DNA of 64,000 bases, from contig CAWIMB010000002.1 of assembly GCA_963837155.1 (NCBI GenBank), forward strand, positions 868,001-932,000, given 5' to 3'. How positions within the stretch are numbered: position 1 is the stretch's first letter; every line of letters begins with the position of its first letter. A program made the position numbers and the translations under genes. Positions 9,159 to 19,238 of the stretch are shown here, one piece after another. The stretch comes from DASQHW01 sp963837155. Its GTDB lineage: Bacteria; Actinomycetota; Acidimicrobiia; IMCC26256; PALSA-610. The notes under the pieces are model-generated. The model did not search any database. It saw only the letters and a list, made by a program, of their open reading frames with translations, and was not told where the DNA came from.

Positions 9159-9318
9159 CACGAGCTCGAACGACTGCTCGACAGCTTCGATGACGGTCCC
9201 GGTCTGATGGACGCTTCTCGCCTGCGCAAGGCCCTCGGTCTCTGAACTTCGGAGACTTGCAGCCAGCCCGGTGGTAAGTGGTAATGTGTTCAGTAGCACT
9301 TACCAAAGGAGGCGGGGG

Positions 9319-10352
9319 ATGCGAACCACGAGGGTCGAGCAGGACGCGGCGGCGATCGACGATCTCGACGCGGCATTGCAGCGAATTGGGTGTGCCGTTC
9401 ACCCGCTCGCCCGAGGGGCGACTCACGATCCGCGCCGGGAAGCGTCGGTGTGCCGGTCGACACTCCACTCGATGGCGGTGGCATCGACGGCGTCGGTGGG
9501 AGCGCTGATCGGGGAAACGAAGGCGAAGTCGCTCGCAGTTCCTCGTCGCCGACCGCATCAGTCGCGACGCCCGCGCGCTTCTCGATGCCGCGGGGTTGGG
9601 GTTGGCTCGACCGCCGCGGCGAACTGGCCCTGCGCGTCGACGACAACTATGTTCGTCCGCAGCCATGTCGCAGCGCGTGCGGGGCCCGGCGAGCGACCGC
9701 GCGCGCGGACCGATCCGCAGCCGGGCCGGGAATCGCGTATCTCGCGGCCGCGCTCGAACGCCCCGACGAGACGCCGGTGCTGCGCGCGGTCGCGCGGCGA
9801 GCCGGGCTCAGCCACGTGGCGTTGTCCAACGCTCGTGCGTCCCTCATCGAAGCCGGGACTCGTCGACGACGACGGCCGGCCGCTCGAGACGGTCGAGCTT
9901 CGAAGCCCTCGCCGAATCCTGGCCGCCCGAGGTCGTTGCCGTCGCGCTCGCGCCCGCAACCGGAACAGGCCGAGATCCTCGGCGTGCATCAGGACGATCC
10001 GATGGCGAACGGCTGGGCACTCACCGACACGCTCGGTGCGATCGCATGGGGCGCGCGCATCACGGTCACCGCCGACTATCCCCCCGACTTCTATGCTCCC
10101 GACTCGGCGAGATCTCGATCGTGCGCTCCATCTCTTGGGTCCCGCCGACGACTTCACGAGCCGGGCCGCGACCATCACGTCGCACCGGTGCCGTTCGCAA
10201 CCGATCGTCGCTACCGGATGCCGGGCACGGAGTGGCTCGTGACACATCCGCTGTACGCGGCGCTCGCCATCGCGCGCGACCGTTCGCGCGGACCCGAAAT
10301 CCTCGCGGCGTGGGCGCCGACGGGGCCCGAGGGATTCCGTCGCTCATGGTGA
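9319..10352 (+). pseudogene. AbiEi-like antitoxin/transcriptional regulator, multiply frameshifted
   Basis: Starting at ATG 9319 the product is scattered over all three + frames: IDDLDAALQRIG, then ELGVPFTRSPEGRLTIRAGK, then GWLDRRGELALRVDDNYVR, then VLRAVARRAGLSHVALSNAR (helix-turn-helix), then GWALTDTLGAIAWGARITVT, DFTSRAATI and YRMPGTEWLVTHPLYAALAI ending RDRSRGPEILAAW. The HTH plus the C-terminal 'pHPLYAALaiArDRsRG.EILaaW' pattern resembles type IV AbiEi-like antitoxins. At least four frame changes are needed. The stop (10350-10352) overlaps the start of the AbiEii-like gene (ATG 10346), the normal antitoxin-toxin coupling. Clearly non-functional as read. Confidence 0.6.
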
Positions 10353-11138
10353 ACGCCGAGGGCGAGCCGACCGTCATACTGCGATCCGGCGCCGACGACC
10401 ATCTGGTTCGCTACACGGCGCACTCCAGCAGCTCTCCGAGATCTCGATCGGCCGCCACGCAGTCATCGGCGGATTCGCCGTGATGGTCCGCCTCGCCACC
10501 GCGCATCGCGTCACCGAAGACCTCGACGCGGTGACGTGGACCGAGGACGGCACTCCCGAAGCCCCGATCGCGTTACTGGTCGAGCACGGCGCAACGCGCA
10601 GTCGCAACGGCGTCGACCTCGGCGACGTGCACATCGATCTCATCGCCGTGAGCGACTACGAACCGAGCCAACTTCCTGACGAGCGTCGACGAGGCGATGT
10701 TCGTGATCACCCACGCGTACGGCCTCGCATCGGCGACTTGGTTGACGATCGAGACGTGTGCACACCGCCGACAACGTTGCGACGCGAGCGACAGCGCGGG
10801 TCGCGACGCCGGCCGCCCTCGTCGCCATGAAGCTCCGTGCAATGCAACAACGGCGGGCGAACGTATTGAACAAGCGGGCGTCCGACGCGTACGACGTCTA
10901 CCGGCTCCTCGCCGCGCACGATCGCGACGGGAGCATCGCCCGCGAGCTCGCAGCAGCACCGGATGGCCTCGGCGCATGGTGCATCACCCGAGCGGCGACG
11001 TGTTCGACACCAACGCCAGTCAGACCCGACGGTGGCTCGCGACGGGATCGCCGGACATGGCCGTCGGTGAGCGACGACGACCTCCGGACCGTCGGCACGA
11101 TCTTCGCCGACGTCCTCGACGATCTCCTGCGCGAATGA
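10346..11138 (+). pseudogene. AbiEii/AbiGii-like nucleotidyltransferase toxin, frameshifted
   Basis: From ATG 10346 the product reads VNAEGEPTVILRSGADDHLV, shifts frame to HAVIGGFAVMVRLATAHRVT followed by EDLDAV (the NTase GG...DxD-type core), then VHIDLIAVSDYEPSQLPDE, then in another frame AMFVITHAYGLASATWLTIE, and finally AALVAMKLRAMQQRRANVLN with KRASDAYDVYRLL. The last block is the conserved C-terminal Lys/Asp motif of AbiEii toxins. At least three frame changes break it. With its upstream partner it forms a type IV toxin-antitoxin-like pair carried by the 8769-11280 segment. Confidence 0.65.
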
Positions 11139-11280
11139 ATCAATCCCGCGAGCGAGAGGCGAGTCACGCAGGGAGTTGCGGCCGTGTTGCAGAGGATGCG
11201 TCGCGGCAACGGTTCCGCGGCGAATAGGTGACAGCGACGTCTCTCGAGGTCTGTCGACTCGGGAGAAGTGCTGCGCCCGA

Positions 11281-11323
11281 GCGCCCTCGGCAGGATTCGA
11301 ACCTGCGACACACGGTTTAGGAA
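11281..11323 (-). repeat. tRNA-Arg 3'-part direct repeat (attachment site, left end of the 8-kb segment)
   Basis: Forty-three bases identical to 19238-19280, running from the tRNA 3' end through the T-arm and anticodon stem into the anticodon loop (GGTTTAGGAA), then diverging abruptly (TCATTCTCAG instead of ACCGATGCTC). This is the pattern left by integration into the tRNA by an element carrying a replacement 3' part. The segment it bounds, 11281 to 19238, contains a tyrosine integrase at its right end. Confidence 0.88.
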
Positions 11324-11326
11324 TCA

Positions 11327-11555
11327 TTCTCAGTATTGGTACGGCCCGGTGCGCCGCGGTGCGAGACGGACCACCTTCGCTGATCGCGATGCCTTCGCGG
11401 GTCCGTGCGATACCGCGCGGTAACAGCCCGTCGCGCGCTGTCTGCGCCGAAAATATGGCATGTTTTGTGGATCGTTCGCGTCAACGGTTTTTCAACGGTT
11501 TCTCGAGACCGGGCGTCGTCAACGGTTTCTCATGGCACGTCGCCGCGTGGCATGC
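11327..11555. repeat. Imperfect direct repeat copy 2 with CAACGGTTT motifs
   Basis: About 229 bp matching 8910-9158, immediately inside the tRNA fragment. It contains three good copies of CAACGGTTTYTC at 11482-11493, 11493-11504 and 11520-11531. The fixed position next to the tRNA 3' fragment supports a role as the arm region of attP. No coding potential is visible. Confidence 0.72.
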
Positions 11556-11567
11556 GTGGCCGCCAAT

Positions 11568-11587
11568 ATGACTATAATTCTAGTCAT
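11568..11587. promoter_or_regulatory. Palindromic operator/promoter of the YefM-RelE-type module
   Basis: The 20-bp sequence ATGACTATAATTCTAGTCAT is an inverted repeat (arms ATGACTA/TAGTCAT, 6-bp centre) and contains TATAAT, a perfect -10 box. It abuts the antitoxin ATG at 11588. Phd/YefM antitoxins repress their own promoter by binding such palindromes. Its position on the start codon suggests a leaderless or very short-leader transcript. Confidence 0.7.
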
Positions 11588-11860
11588 ATGAGTGACGTGA
11601 CGCTGCCGCTGGCCGAGATCAAGAAACGCCTCTCCGAGATCGTGGACGGGATCGAGGAGCGCCATACCGTGTGGTACTGACCCGCAATGGACGCCCCGCG
11701 GCTGTCCTCCTCAGCCCCGACGAGCTCGAGGCCCTCGAGGAGACACTTGAGATCCTTTCAAATCCCAAGGCCATGCGTGAGATCCACAAAGCCGAGTCGG
11801 AGATCGAGCGCGGGAAGTATCTGACGGCGGAGGAGCTGCGCGGAGTATCTCGCGCGGTGA
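11588..11860 (+). pseudogene. Phd/YefM-family antitoxin, frameshifted
   Basis: From ATG 11588: MSDVTLPLAEIKKRLSEIVD, then a frame change near 11665 and VLTRNGRPAAVLLSPDELEA, LEETLEILSNPKAMREIHKA, ESEIERGKYLTAEEL. The first part is the DNA-binding Phd/YefM domain (beta-alpha with R/N-G-x-P-x-A-V-L-L-S), the second the flexible toxin-binding helix. A further one-base change near 11845 is needed to reach the TGA at 11858, which overlaps the toxin GTG (GTGA). About 90 residues when repaired, normal for the family. Two indels in 270 bp mean it is inactive as read or the consensus is poor here. Confidence 0.75.
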
Positions 11861-12118
11861 GCTGGTCCCTGCAGGTCGCGCCATCCGCGGAGCGAACGCT
11901 GCGACGTTTACCGGAGCGGGTCGCGGTCGCATCGTCGAGTTCCTCGGCGGGCTGCTCGAGAAGCCCGAACGAGTCGGCAGGCCGCTGCAGCGGGAGCTCG
12001 GGGGGTACCGGTCCGCGCGGCGAGGCGCCTACCGGGTGGTGTACCGGATGCTCGAGGACGAGCAGGTGGTGCGGGTCGTGCGGATCGAACACGCGCTGAC
12101 GTCTACCGGACCCGTTGA
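11857..12118 (+). pseudogene. RelE/ParE-family toxin, frameshifted
   Basis: From GTG 11857: SWSLQVAPSAERTLRRLPER, then a frame change near 11925 to IVEFLGGLLEKPERVGRPLQ, ELGGYRSARRGAYRVVYRML and VVRVVRIEH, and a second change near 12092 that restores the end 'DVYRTR' before TGA 12116-12118. The pattern RLPERV...PLqreL.GyrsaRrG.YRvvYrm is the RelE mRNA-interferase fold. About 88 residues repaired. Translationally coupled to the antitoxin. Confidence 0.75.
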
Positions 12119-12183
12119 TCGGTCCTCCGGGAGAAGCGTGCGATCGCGGGTTCTTGGGATTTGCCGCGCTACGGTCGGAAGCG

Positions 12184-13975
12184 ATGCCGAAGAAGAAGCG
12201 GCGGCACGGCGGCGGGCGGTACACGCCGAAGGGAACACCGCCCGTTTCGACTCGGCGGCGACATCGCCCGCGAGACCGTGAGCCCGACTTGCTGCGCGAC
12301 GTGCGATCGGCCGTCGCTGCCAACCATCCGATCGACTTGCTGTTCACCGTGAGCCAGCTCGTCGAACTCGCGACCGAGCGTCCTCTCGACCGCTGGAAGC
12401 ACGCGACCGCAGAACTCCCGTCGCTGGGCGAGCTGGTGACGTCGTTCGTCGAGGTCGACCGGTTCGAGACCACTGCGCTGCTCGTCGCGGTCGGCGCCAC
12501 TGCTCGATGACGAGCTGCTCGCCGCTCGCATCCGCCGCGAGGTCGCGCGGCGCACACATTCGCTGCCGGAGTGGCTCGTCGCCTTCGACCGCATCGAGAT
12601 CACAGGTGCGTGGGAGATGCTGGACGTCCTGCGCGACGGCGACAACGTGATGATCGGTGTGCGCTGGCCGACTGGTCACGAGCTGACCGCCGTTGTGTAC
12701 ATCGACCACAACGTCGGCACACTGGTCAGGGACGCGTTCGTGGTCCCCGCCGGCGGCGACGAGACGTTGGCCCACTATCGGCGTCTCTCGAGAGACGAGG
12801 AGAGCACGCAGTTCGCCCCGATCGATCCCGCGGACGCGTACGCCCGCATCTCGGAAGCGATCGCCACCGCCGAGATCACGATGCCACCGTTCGAAAGCGA
12901 GACATGGCCGAGCTGCCGCTCTGCAATCGAATGGGTCGTTCGTGAGCTCCCCGAAGGCGGGAAGAGCTACGAGCGACCAGAGTGGAGCGAGGCACAACGG
13001 CGCGAGCTCGCGCGAGCGTTCTTCGCATCCGAGTACGGTGTGCCGCTAACCGCGCTGCGCGAGAACCACGAGCTGCTCGATTCCATGCTGTGGTTCGGTG
13101 CTGACCACGGACCGGGCGATCCACTCCGCTGGAGCCCGACCGCAGTGGAGATCCTGCTCATTGACTGGTTCCCGCGGAAGATCGTCGCACCGGCCGATCA
13201 TCTCGCGGGCATGCCCAATGTCCTCCGTGCACTGATCCGCTACGCGCACGCGGTAAGGAAGGTGCCGGCGCGGCTGACACGCGGAGACGCTCGGCGTGGT
13301 GGATGGCTTCGAACCGGAGTACCAAGCACTCATCCGTTCGCCACGCCTGCAGGGCGCGCACGCGATCGCCGCCGCGGCGTTGCAAGCGTTCAATGGCGCC
13401 GAGGACGATCGCTCGTGGGACGAGATGATGCTCGACCACCTCGCGGCGGCGGTCGGCGGTCACGACGTGCTCGACCGACTCGATCGCGCGCCCACGGCCC
13501 GACGAGCCGTTCGACTGGACCGACATCAGCGAGGACATCGTGCCGCGGCTGACGCAGATCCTGGACCTCACTGACCGGTGCTGCGACGAGCTGCTCGACG
13601 TCGAGTACCGCACGATCGCGTGAACGTGTCCTCGGGCGTGCGGCCCGCAACGATCCGAGCGTGTTCCGTCGCCGCGCTCGTAGCGACTACGCGGCGGCTG
13701 CGGTGCTCTGGCTCGTCGGGAAGGCCAATGATCTCTTCACCCCTCGGGGCGGTGGCATGCGCGAAGGATCTGCTCGGATGGTTCGGCGTGCAGCAGGGCT
13801 CGGTCAGTCAGAGAGCGATGACGCTCCACAAGGCCGCGCGGGCTGCCGGGCACCATGAGCAGCTACGACCCGTGTCTTGGTGACCCGGCGCTCCTGCACT
13901 CCGCGCGCCGCGCCGAACGATCATTGACCGGCGCGATCCTGCCGCGGCGCTTGACTGGTGCTTGGCAGACTTCAC
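12184..13975 (+). pseudogene. DUF6398-containing hypothetical protein, multiply frameshifted
   Basis: ATG 12184 begins a basic tail (MPKKKRRHGGGRYTPKG), then DVRSAVAANHPIDLLFTVSQ. The frame changes near 12500 and gives a 230-residue block including FDRIEITGAWEMLDVLRDGD, YARISEAIATAEITMPPFES and RWSPTAVEILLIDWFPRKIV. It changes again near 13290 (VDGFEPEYQALI) and near 13500 (FDWTDISEDIVPRLTQILDL, CCDELLDVEY). The 3' part in two more frames (DYAAAAVLWLVGKANDLF, LLGWFGVQQGSVSQRA, LGDPALLHSARRAER) resembles a DUF6398 C-terminal region, including its HTH-like 'WFGV..gSvSqrA'. At least five frame changes; function of the intact family unknown. Confidence 0.55.
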
Positions 13976-14512
13976 GGTCCGAGGTCGATGTCGACGCCGT
14001 GATCACGCTCGGATGTGCGTACGAGTTTCGGCGTGCCGTGTTCGAGTGCCATGGTCTTGGCGAGGGAGCGTTCGAGCACGAGACGGATGAGTTCGTCCCG
14101 AGCGCGGTCGTCGTATTCGGGAGCGTGTTGTTCCTCGCGTGTGCTGCTTGGTCGGTGACGAGATAGAGCCGGTTCGCAGGCCGCGGCGTCGACCCATGGG
14201 CTTGGTCGCCGCGCGGTGCCGGCAGGGTTGGTGCGGTCGTCGAGAGGTTGCATCGTCACGTCGATGAAACTGACGGCAAGCTCTCAACGAGAGTCTGCAC
14301 GAAGGCCTGTACAAGCGGCTGTTCGGGGCGCGTACAGACGCGTGCGTCAAGGTCTGTACGGTTAGCGCGAGCGTCACTCGATGACGGCTGTCACATGGGA
14401 ATTGTTCGGGTTGGAGCTTTCGGGCACGAGACTCGTCGAGTGGAGGCCGTCGATCCGGTTCGGCTGAATCTCGATGTGTACGACACCAAGCAGGGCTTGT
14501 GGAACCCCGACC
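13976..14512. other. Island stretch without a supportable gene
   Basis: Open frames exist on both strands (for example the minus strand 13972-14259, ending in LVRTSERDHGVDIDLGP), but I recognise no family. Around 14296-14365 there are short inverted copies of GTACAGAC/GTCTGTAC. Probably decayed sequence. Confidence 0.4.
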
Positions 14513-15104
14513 ATGGTGAGCTCGAAGCTACCAAACGGGTGGGTGTTCTTGGCTGCCGGTGACGCCTTCGTCACGCGACGGGTGAAGGCGGCGGGCGTGT
14601 ACTGGACGATGTGGCGACCTCGCTCCGACAAGCGGGCACATCGTCGCAAGCTCGGATTAATCGCGCCCGTGGCGACGATCGATGCGGTCCGAGCAGAGGC
14701 CGTTGACACTGCGGAACGGCGCGGCGAAGAACCGCGTCGTGGGCGAGCGTCAACGTGCCCGCGTCGAGGACAAGTACCGGCAGGACTTCGAAGTCGCGGT
14801 GCGCGAGTGGCTGAACTTCGCCGAGCGGCATGCGGCGCTCGCCGACGAGATCGCGGCCGGCGCCGCGGAAAGAGCCGTCGCCGTGAGCAGTGGGCGTGTC
14901 GGGAGAACCAAGAGGTTGACGCTCGAAGAGCGCGCCGCCCTGGCCGGCCGGGCTTTCATTCGCCACCGGTTCACCGACTACGAGCATCACCTCGGTGCGA
15001 TCGATCCTTGGGAGTCCGAAGTCGACGAGTTCGAGTACCGAGACATCAAGCAGGATGCGCACATCGCGGTCGACGCGTTTCTGGAGGCCCACCGCGACGC
15101 CTGA
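14513..15104 (+). pseudogene. DUF2293-domain protein, frameshifted
   Basis: From ATG 14513: LPNGWVFLAAGDAFVTRRVK, AAGVYWTMWRPR, then ATIDAVRAEAVDTAERR; a frame change near 14725 leads to VGERQRARVEDKYRQDFEVA, VREWLNFAERHAALADEIAA, VGRTKRLTLEERAALAGRAF and IRHRFTDYEHHL. The 'GW.FL..GDa.vTRRVK.aG' N-terminus and 'GRTK.LtLEErA.LA.rAfIRHr.TdYe.hL' core are the hallmarks of DUF2293 proteins. One indel separates the two halves; otherwise the gene looks well preserved, so a sequencing error is plausible. Function unknown. Confidence 0.65.
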
Positions 15105-15191
15105 GCGCTCGACGGACCCGCTCGATAGCGGGCATTATGAGTGCGAGCTGGTGCGGGCGGTTGGGCTGCGGGGTGGCCATTTCCCGGCGCG

Positions 15192-16109
15192 TCACGGACG
15201 AACGCGGATGATTGTTTTCCCCTTGGGTCGCTCGGTCGGGTTGAGGGCGGCGACGGCCTCGTCGAGGGTCGCGACGTTGCCGATGTTCGTCCGCAGTCGT
15301 CCGTCACGCACCCGCTGGACGATCTCACTCAGTTGGGCACGATCAGACTCGACGACGAAGTCGATCGCCAGGCCGTCGGCGGGCCGCTCCTTGGTCGGGC
15401 CGACGACGGATACCAGCGTTCCTCCGGCGCGAATCAAGCTTGAGGACCGCGTCTGGATGTCGCCGCCGATGACATCGAACACCAGATCGACTCCGCCGAC
15501 GTCTTCCAGTGCGTCGTTGTCGAGGTCGACGAACTCTTGCGCGCCGAAGTCGAGCGCCTTCTGACGGTCGGCGGCGCGTCCGGTGCCGATGACGTATGCG
15601 CCGGCCTCGCGTGCGAGTTGCGTCACCATCGTCCCGACTGCGCCGGCCGCGCCGTGCGCGAGGACGCTCTGCCCCGCCTGAACGCGGCCGTGCTCGAACA
15701 GTCCCTGCCACGCGGTCAGTCCCGAGATCGGCAGACTCGCGCCGACGGTGAAGTCGACGTCGCCCGGCAGCGGCGCGAGGTTGCGTGCCTCGATCGCCAC
15801 GTACTCCGCCAGGGTGCCGTCGCGGTGCCAGTCCGCGAGGCCGAACACCCGCTGTCCCACCGACACTCCCGTCGTGCCATAGCCGCGGGCGGTGACCACT
15901 CCGGCCAGCTCGTGCCCGGGAATCGACGGTGTTCGGTCACGGTCGACGCGATCGGTCCAGGTCGAGGGCCACTCCATCTCAGTCGGGACGAATCCCGACG
16001 CATGAACCTCAACGACGACATCGTTTATCGCTGCGTAAGGCTCGGGCCGCTCCACCAGCGTCATCCCGGCCGTTCCCGCAGCCTGATCCGTCACCACAAT
16101 CGCTTTCAT
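15192..16109 (-). CDS. MDR-superfamily NADP-dependent oxidoreductase (quinone-oxidoreductase-like)
   Basis: A 305-residue intact protein. The N-terminal GroES-like domain includes DVVVEVHASGFVPTEMEWPS and PGHELAGVV; the nucleotide domain has VLAHGAAGAVGTMVTQLARE (the AxxGxxG motif) and a C-terminal PKGKTIIRV tail typical of quinone reductase-like MDRs. The structural-zinc Cys cluster of classical alcohol dehydrogenases is absent. ATG 16109 has AGAGGTG upstream. It is the only intact enzyme gene in the 11.3-19.2 kb segment, surrounded by broken genes, so it may be recent cargo or simply free of consensus errors. Substrate unknown. Confidence 0.85.
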   Translation of the reverse strand: MKAIVVTDQAAGTAGMTLVERPEPYAAINDVVVEVHASGFVPTEMEWPSTWTDRVDRDRTPSIPGHELAGVVTARGYGTTGVSVGQRVFGLADWHRDGTLAEYVAIEARNLAPLPGDVDFTVGASLPISGLTAWQGLFEHGRVQAGQSVLAHGAAGAVGTMVTQLAREAGAYVIGTGRAADRQKALDFGAQEFVDLDNDALEDVGGVDLVFDVIGGDIQTRSSSLIRAGGTLVSVVGPTKERPADGLAIDFVVESDRAQLSEIVQRVRDGRLRTNIGNVATLDEAVAALNPTERPKGKTIIRVRP

Positions 16110-16459
16110 TTGGACACCTCTCTGTATCAGTCCTCGCCTGCACGGCGTACCGCCTTGCCGACTGGCCAAAACCCCGCCGCCTGATGATGAGTGAGCCGCA
16201 CGCCGCGTTACATGCCGCGCGGCGCAGCGCCGAGGCTGACGGGCCACGAGCTTGTTCTTGAAGTGTTGGCCCTCGTGATCGGGATCGCCTTGGTGCTCGC
16301 GACGGGCCTCGCGCTGCTGGCGGCGGCTGCAGCCGGGCTTCTGACGACCGCACAGAACGCTGCCGTTAGGTACTCGATCTGCGTGCTCGGGAGCAGCAGT
16401 CTGTGTTGGTGTCGGTTAGACGTCGTGGCGAGCATGACTCGGGTGCCTCGCACCACGAT
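16110..16459. other. Intergenic; possible small membrane ORF
   Basis: An ORF at 16191-16499 (+) encodes 102 residues with a convincing hydrophobic stretch (VLALVIGIALVLATGLALLA) but no recognizable family or clear ribosome-binding site. I list it as a possibility only. Confidence 0.3.
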
Positions 16460-17152
16460 GTGGGACTTTGCGCGCGGGCGCGAAGACTCCTTGCAGTAGG
16501 GATGCTGGCAATCGTCGGATCCGCGTGTTCAAGTGGCTCGCCGCACGCGACACCTTCTACGCCGACGTGCTGAGTGTCGGGACCCGTGCACCTCGTCGCG
16601 GCACCTGCGGAGATGCGGGCTCAATGCTCCGCGGCAGCGAGGCGGCTTGGGTTTGCAGTTCCGTGCCCGGCGCAGGTACCGGCGATTGAGGGACGGGGGC
16701 TGACCTGCCCTGAACCAGTCGGCGCAGCCATGAGCCGATGCGTGGGGCGCGAAGGTCTGCCGGGTTATGCGGTGTTCGGTCTGGACTTCAGCGGCTTCGA
16801 CGTGCCAGGCGGGTATGTGGGCATCGACGGTAAGGCCGCGGGGCACGTGTTCATCGAAGCTCGTCGTCATGTTCAGAGGCCGCCGAGCCCCTGCGTCGGC
16901 GCGATAGAAGTCCGCAGGATCGCAGCCGGTGAGTGGACCACGACCGAGTACAACTGCTCGAACGACATGCTGAGGGTACAGCGACAGGCAACGCACGGGG
17001 AAGCGGTTTACCTTGACCACCTCATGCTCGTGTGGGAACGAGGACGGAATCGACTACATCGCCAGCGCGGATGGCCACACCACAGTCAATCTCGATCTCG
17101 TCAAGCGCCTCGTGGGTTCGATGACCCTTATCCCGCCCGGGCGTGCGTAGGA
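16460..17152 (+). pseudogene. Lipoprotein gene remnant with in-frame stop and frameshift
   Basis: GTG 16460 starts a signal peptide RLLAVGMLAIVGSACSSGSP with a lipobox-like GSAC, followed by a Pro/Thr/Ser linker. A TGA interrupts the frame at 16571-16573. The same frame continues as MRAQCSAAARRLGFAVPCPA, GYAVFGLDFSGFDVPGGYVG, GAIEVRRIAAGEWTTTEYNC and HGEAVYLDHLMLVWERG, then shifts near 17040 to EDGIDYIASADGHTTVNLDL and VKRLVGSMTLIPPGRA before TAG at 17152. The joined product reads as one coherent exported protein of about 230 residues. I do not recognise the family. Confidence 0.5.
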
Positions 17153-17231
17153 CGCCATATCTGCCGACATCGCGCACCTTGCGAGCATGCGATGCCGCAC
17201 AGAACGTCCGTCCTAACGGCGTTTCAGACCG

Positions 17232-18414
17232 TCACTTCCGACGCCTGCCGCCCGGTAGCGAACGTTCCGACGATTGCCGCAGAGACAGTGCCTCGCCTAC
17301 GAGGGACGCGGCGCGTTCGTTGGCGCCGGGCATCAAGTGGCCGTAGATCTTCAGCGTTGTTGCGGTGTCCTTGTGACCGAGCCCTGGGGCCGCGACCGTT
17401 GTCACGGCCTCGCCCGCGTCGAGCAAGAGCGAGGCTTGCAGATGACGGAGGTCGTGCAGGCGCGTGTCGACACCCTCCTCCTGGGAAGGCGAATCCACGC
17501 CTGACTGATCCGGTCGGGCGGGAGTGGTTCGTCGGATCCGGGCTCCCCGTGCGAACACGAAATCGTGCTCCTCGAGCGGCGCGCCCGCCGCAAGGCCGAG
17601 CTCGGTTACCTCCTTGCGATGCGACCGCAGCATCGCGGCCGTCTCTGCGTCGAGACGTACGGTGCGCATCGCATGCGTCTTGGTGCCTTTCACAATCAGT
17701 TCGCGGTCGATGCTGATGACCGATCGCACTGACCGGTCGCCCCTTACCGGTCGAATCGATATCGGACACTGAAGCCGCAGACCTCGCCGCGGCGACATCC
17801 CGTTGCGGCGAGCAGGCGGAGCACGACCGTGTGCTTTGGATCACGGGGCACGGTGCGGCGGCGCCGATCATCGTTATGACGTCGACGACCGATGGCGGCT
17901 CGATCTCGTCGCGCTGCACGTGTGGCACCGTCGCTCGGCAGGATTCAGCTCGAGCCAGCCCCATCGCGTCGGTTTGCTCGAATGCGGCGCGTAGCAGTGC
18001 GTGGAAGCGGAGCACTGTCGCCGGCTTGCGACCGGTTGCCGTCGCGAGATGGCGGTACAGATCGTCGAGGGTCTTGGGCGTGACCTTCTTGAAGGGCGAG
18101 GTCGCGAGGGAAGCCGTCGGGGATCTGTGCAACCAGGCGCCGGTAGCCGTAGAGCGTGGTGGGAGAACGACCGAGGTGCTCGATGAATTCGAGCCACGCG
18201 TCGAGCAACTCGCTGAACCGTTGATGACGACGGGAGTAGATGCGGCCCTGATCGACCTCGGTGACGAACGCGGCGAGCGTGCGCTTGCGCTTCACGCTTG
18301 GTCGCCTTGAATGACCGCGTGCCGATAGCGCTGGTTTGCCGGTGATCGGATCGGGGCCTCGGCGACGCTCAGCTGCCAGTAGCCGGGCCGCTGCTCGCGG
18401 ATCGAGCCCTTCAT
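17232..18414 (-). pseudogene. Tyrosine recombinase/integrase, multiply frameshifted
   Basis: ATG 18414 begins MKGSIREQRPGYWQLSVAEA, the usual SAM-like/arm-binding N-terminus of actinobacterial phage-type integrases; a frame change leads to KRKRTLAAFVTEVDQGR and RFSELLDAWLEFIEHLGRSP, another to TPKTLDDLYRHLATATGRKP, and later frames carry GCRRGEVCG (catalytic Arg), THAMRTVRLDAETAAMLRSH, LHDLRHLQASLLLDAGEAVT (HxxR) and LGHKDTATTLKIYGHLMP (nucleophile Tyr). All catalytic positions are present. About 390 residues when repaired. Its start faces the intact tRNA-Arg 825 bp away, the normal place for the integrase of an element inserted in that tRNA. Several indels make it inactive as read. Confidence 0.85.
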
Positions 18415-19238
18415 CGACTAGACCGAAGAGCGTGAAGGAAAGAGCTGCTCAGACGACGGTGGAGAGAAGGTGGCGATGCTGCTTCGAGCGGAGCCGGGGA
18501 CGACACGAGCAGCTCGATGGCACCTCGTCGGCGCTCGACCGACAGGATCTGGGCCACGCGTGGGATCGGCATCTTCGTTACCCACCGATGATGTAGGCTG
18601 TTCGGCTAACTGGGCACGAAGTCGGGATGGCCATGTTGCGGAGATGAGTACGTAGACGACCGTCGTTGCGCATCCGTGTGAAAGTCGACCCAGAGATCGA
18701 AGCATCATGACGCAACCTCCACATCAAGGCTACTCCGTGAGGTGGTCGAGCGGGATTGGGGATCGGCGGATCGAAGCAGGCGAGCGAACCGTGCGATCGG
18801 TGGATTCGTCAAGATTGGGGAGCAGCGACGTCGAAGTGCGGATGGATCGAAGGTCGGCGAGCACCGCGAACCCGCTGCGGTGCAGATGCCCGAACGGTCG
18901 ACAGGCGGATCTTGCAGGTAGCGCTGCACCGATACGAGGGCTGGTCAGGCAAGTCTCTTCGATCGGTGCTGTCGATGACGGCCTTCGACCGAGAGCGTGT
19001 AGGATGCCGTAGTCCTCGAAGGCTGTCGAGCGCGGTGTCATGATGCAGCGAGTCGGCTGCCATCACTCCGGCGTGGATGACGACGGAGCTGTCGTTGGGC
19101 GGCTCCTCGCACACGTGGATGCGCGAGAGGCAGCACCACGGCCGCGACACTATCCGCGGTTATGGCACGTTCGATGGCCACGGCCAATAATGTTTGCTAT
19201 GGCAAAGGGATGTGGTGCTCTGAGCTGGGCTCGTGCAG
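18415..19238. other. Gap between integrase and tRNA-Arg
   Basis: No frame in this 0.8-kb stretch shows a recognizable protein. In integrated elements this position often holds an excisionase gene and one attachment arm; I see neither. It may be decayed. Confidence 0.4.

Noticed and set aside
13972..14259. Possible 95-residue protein on the minus strand
   Set aside because: The last 40 residues look protein-like, but there is no start signal or family match.
14290..14370. Possible CRISPR-like or iteron repeats (GTACAGAC/GTCTGTAC)
   Set aside because: Only three short, irregularly spaced copies; no array and no cas or rep genes.
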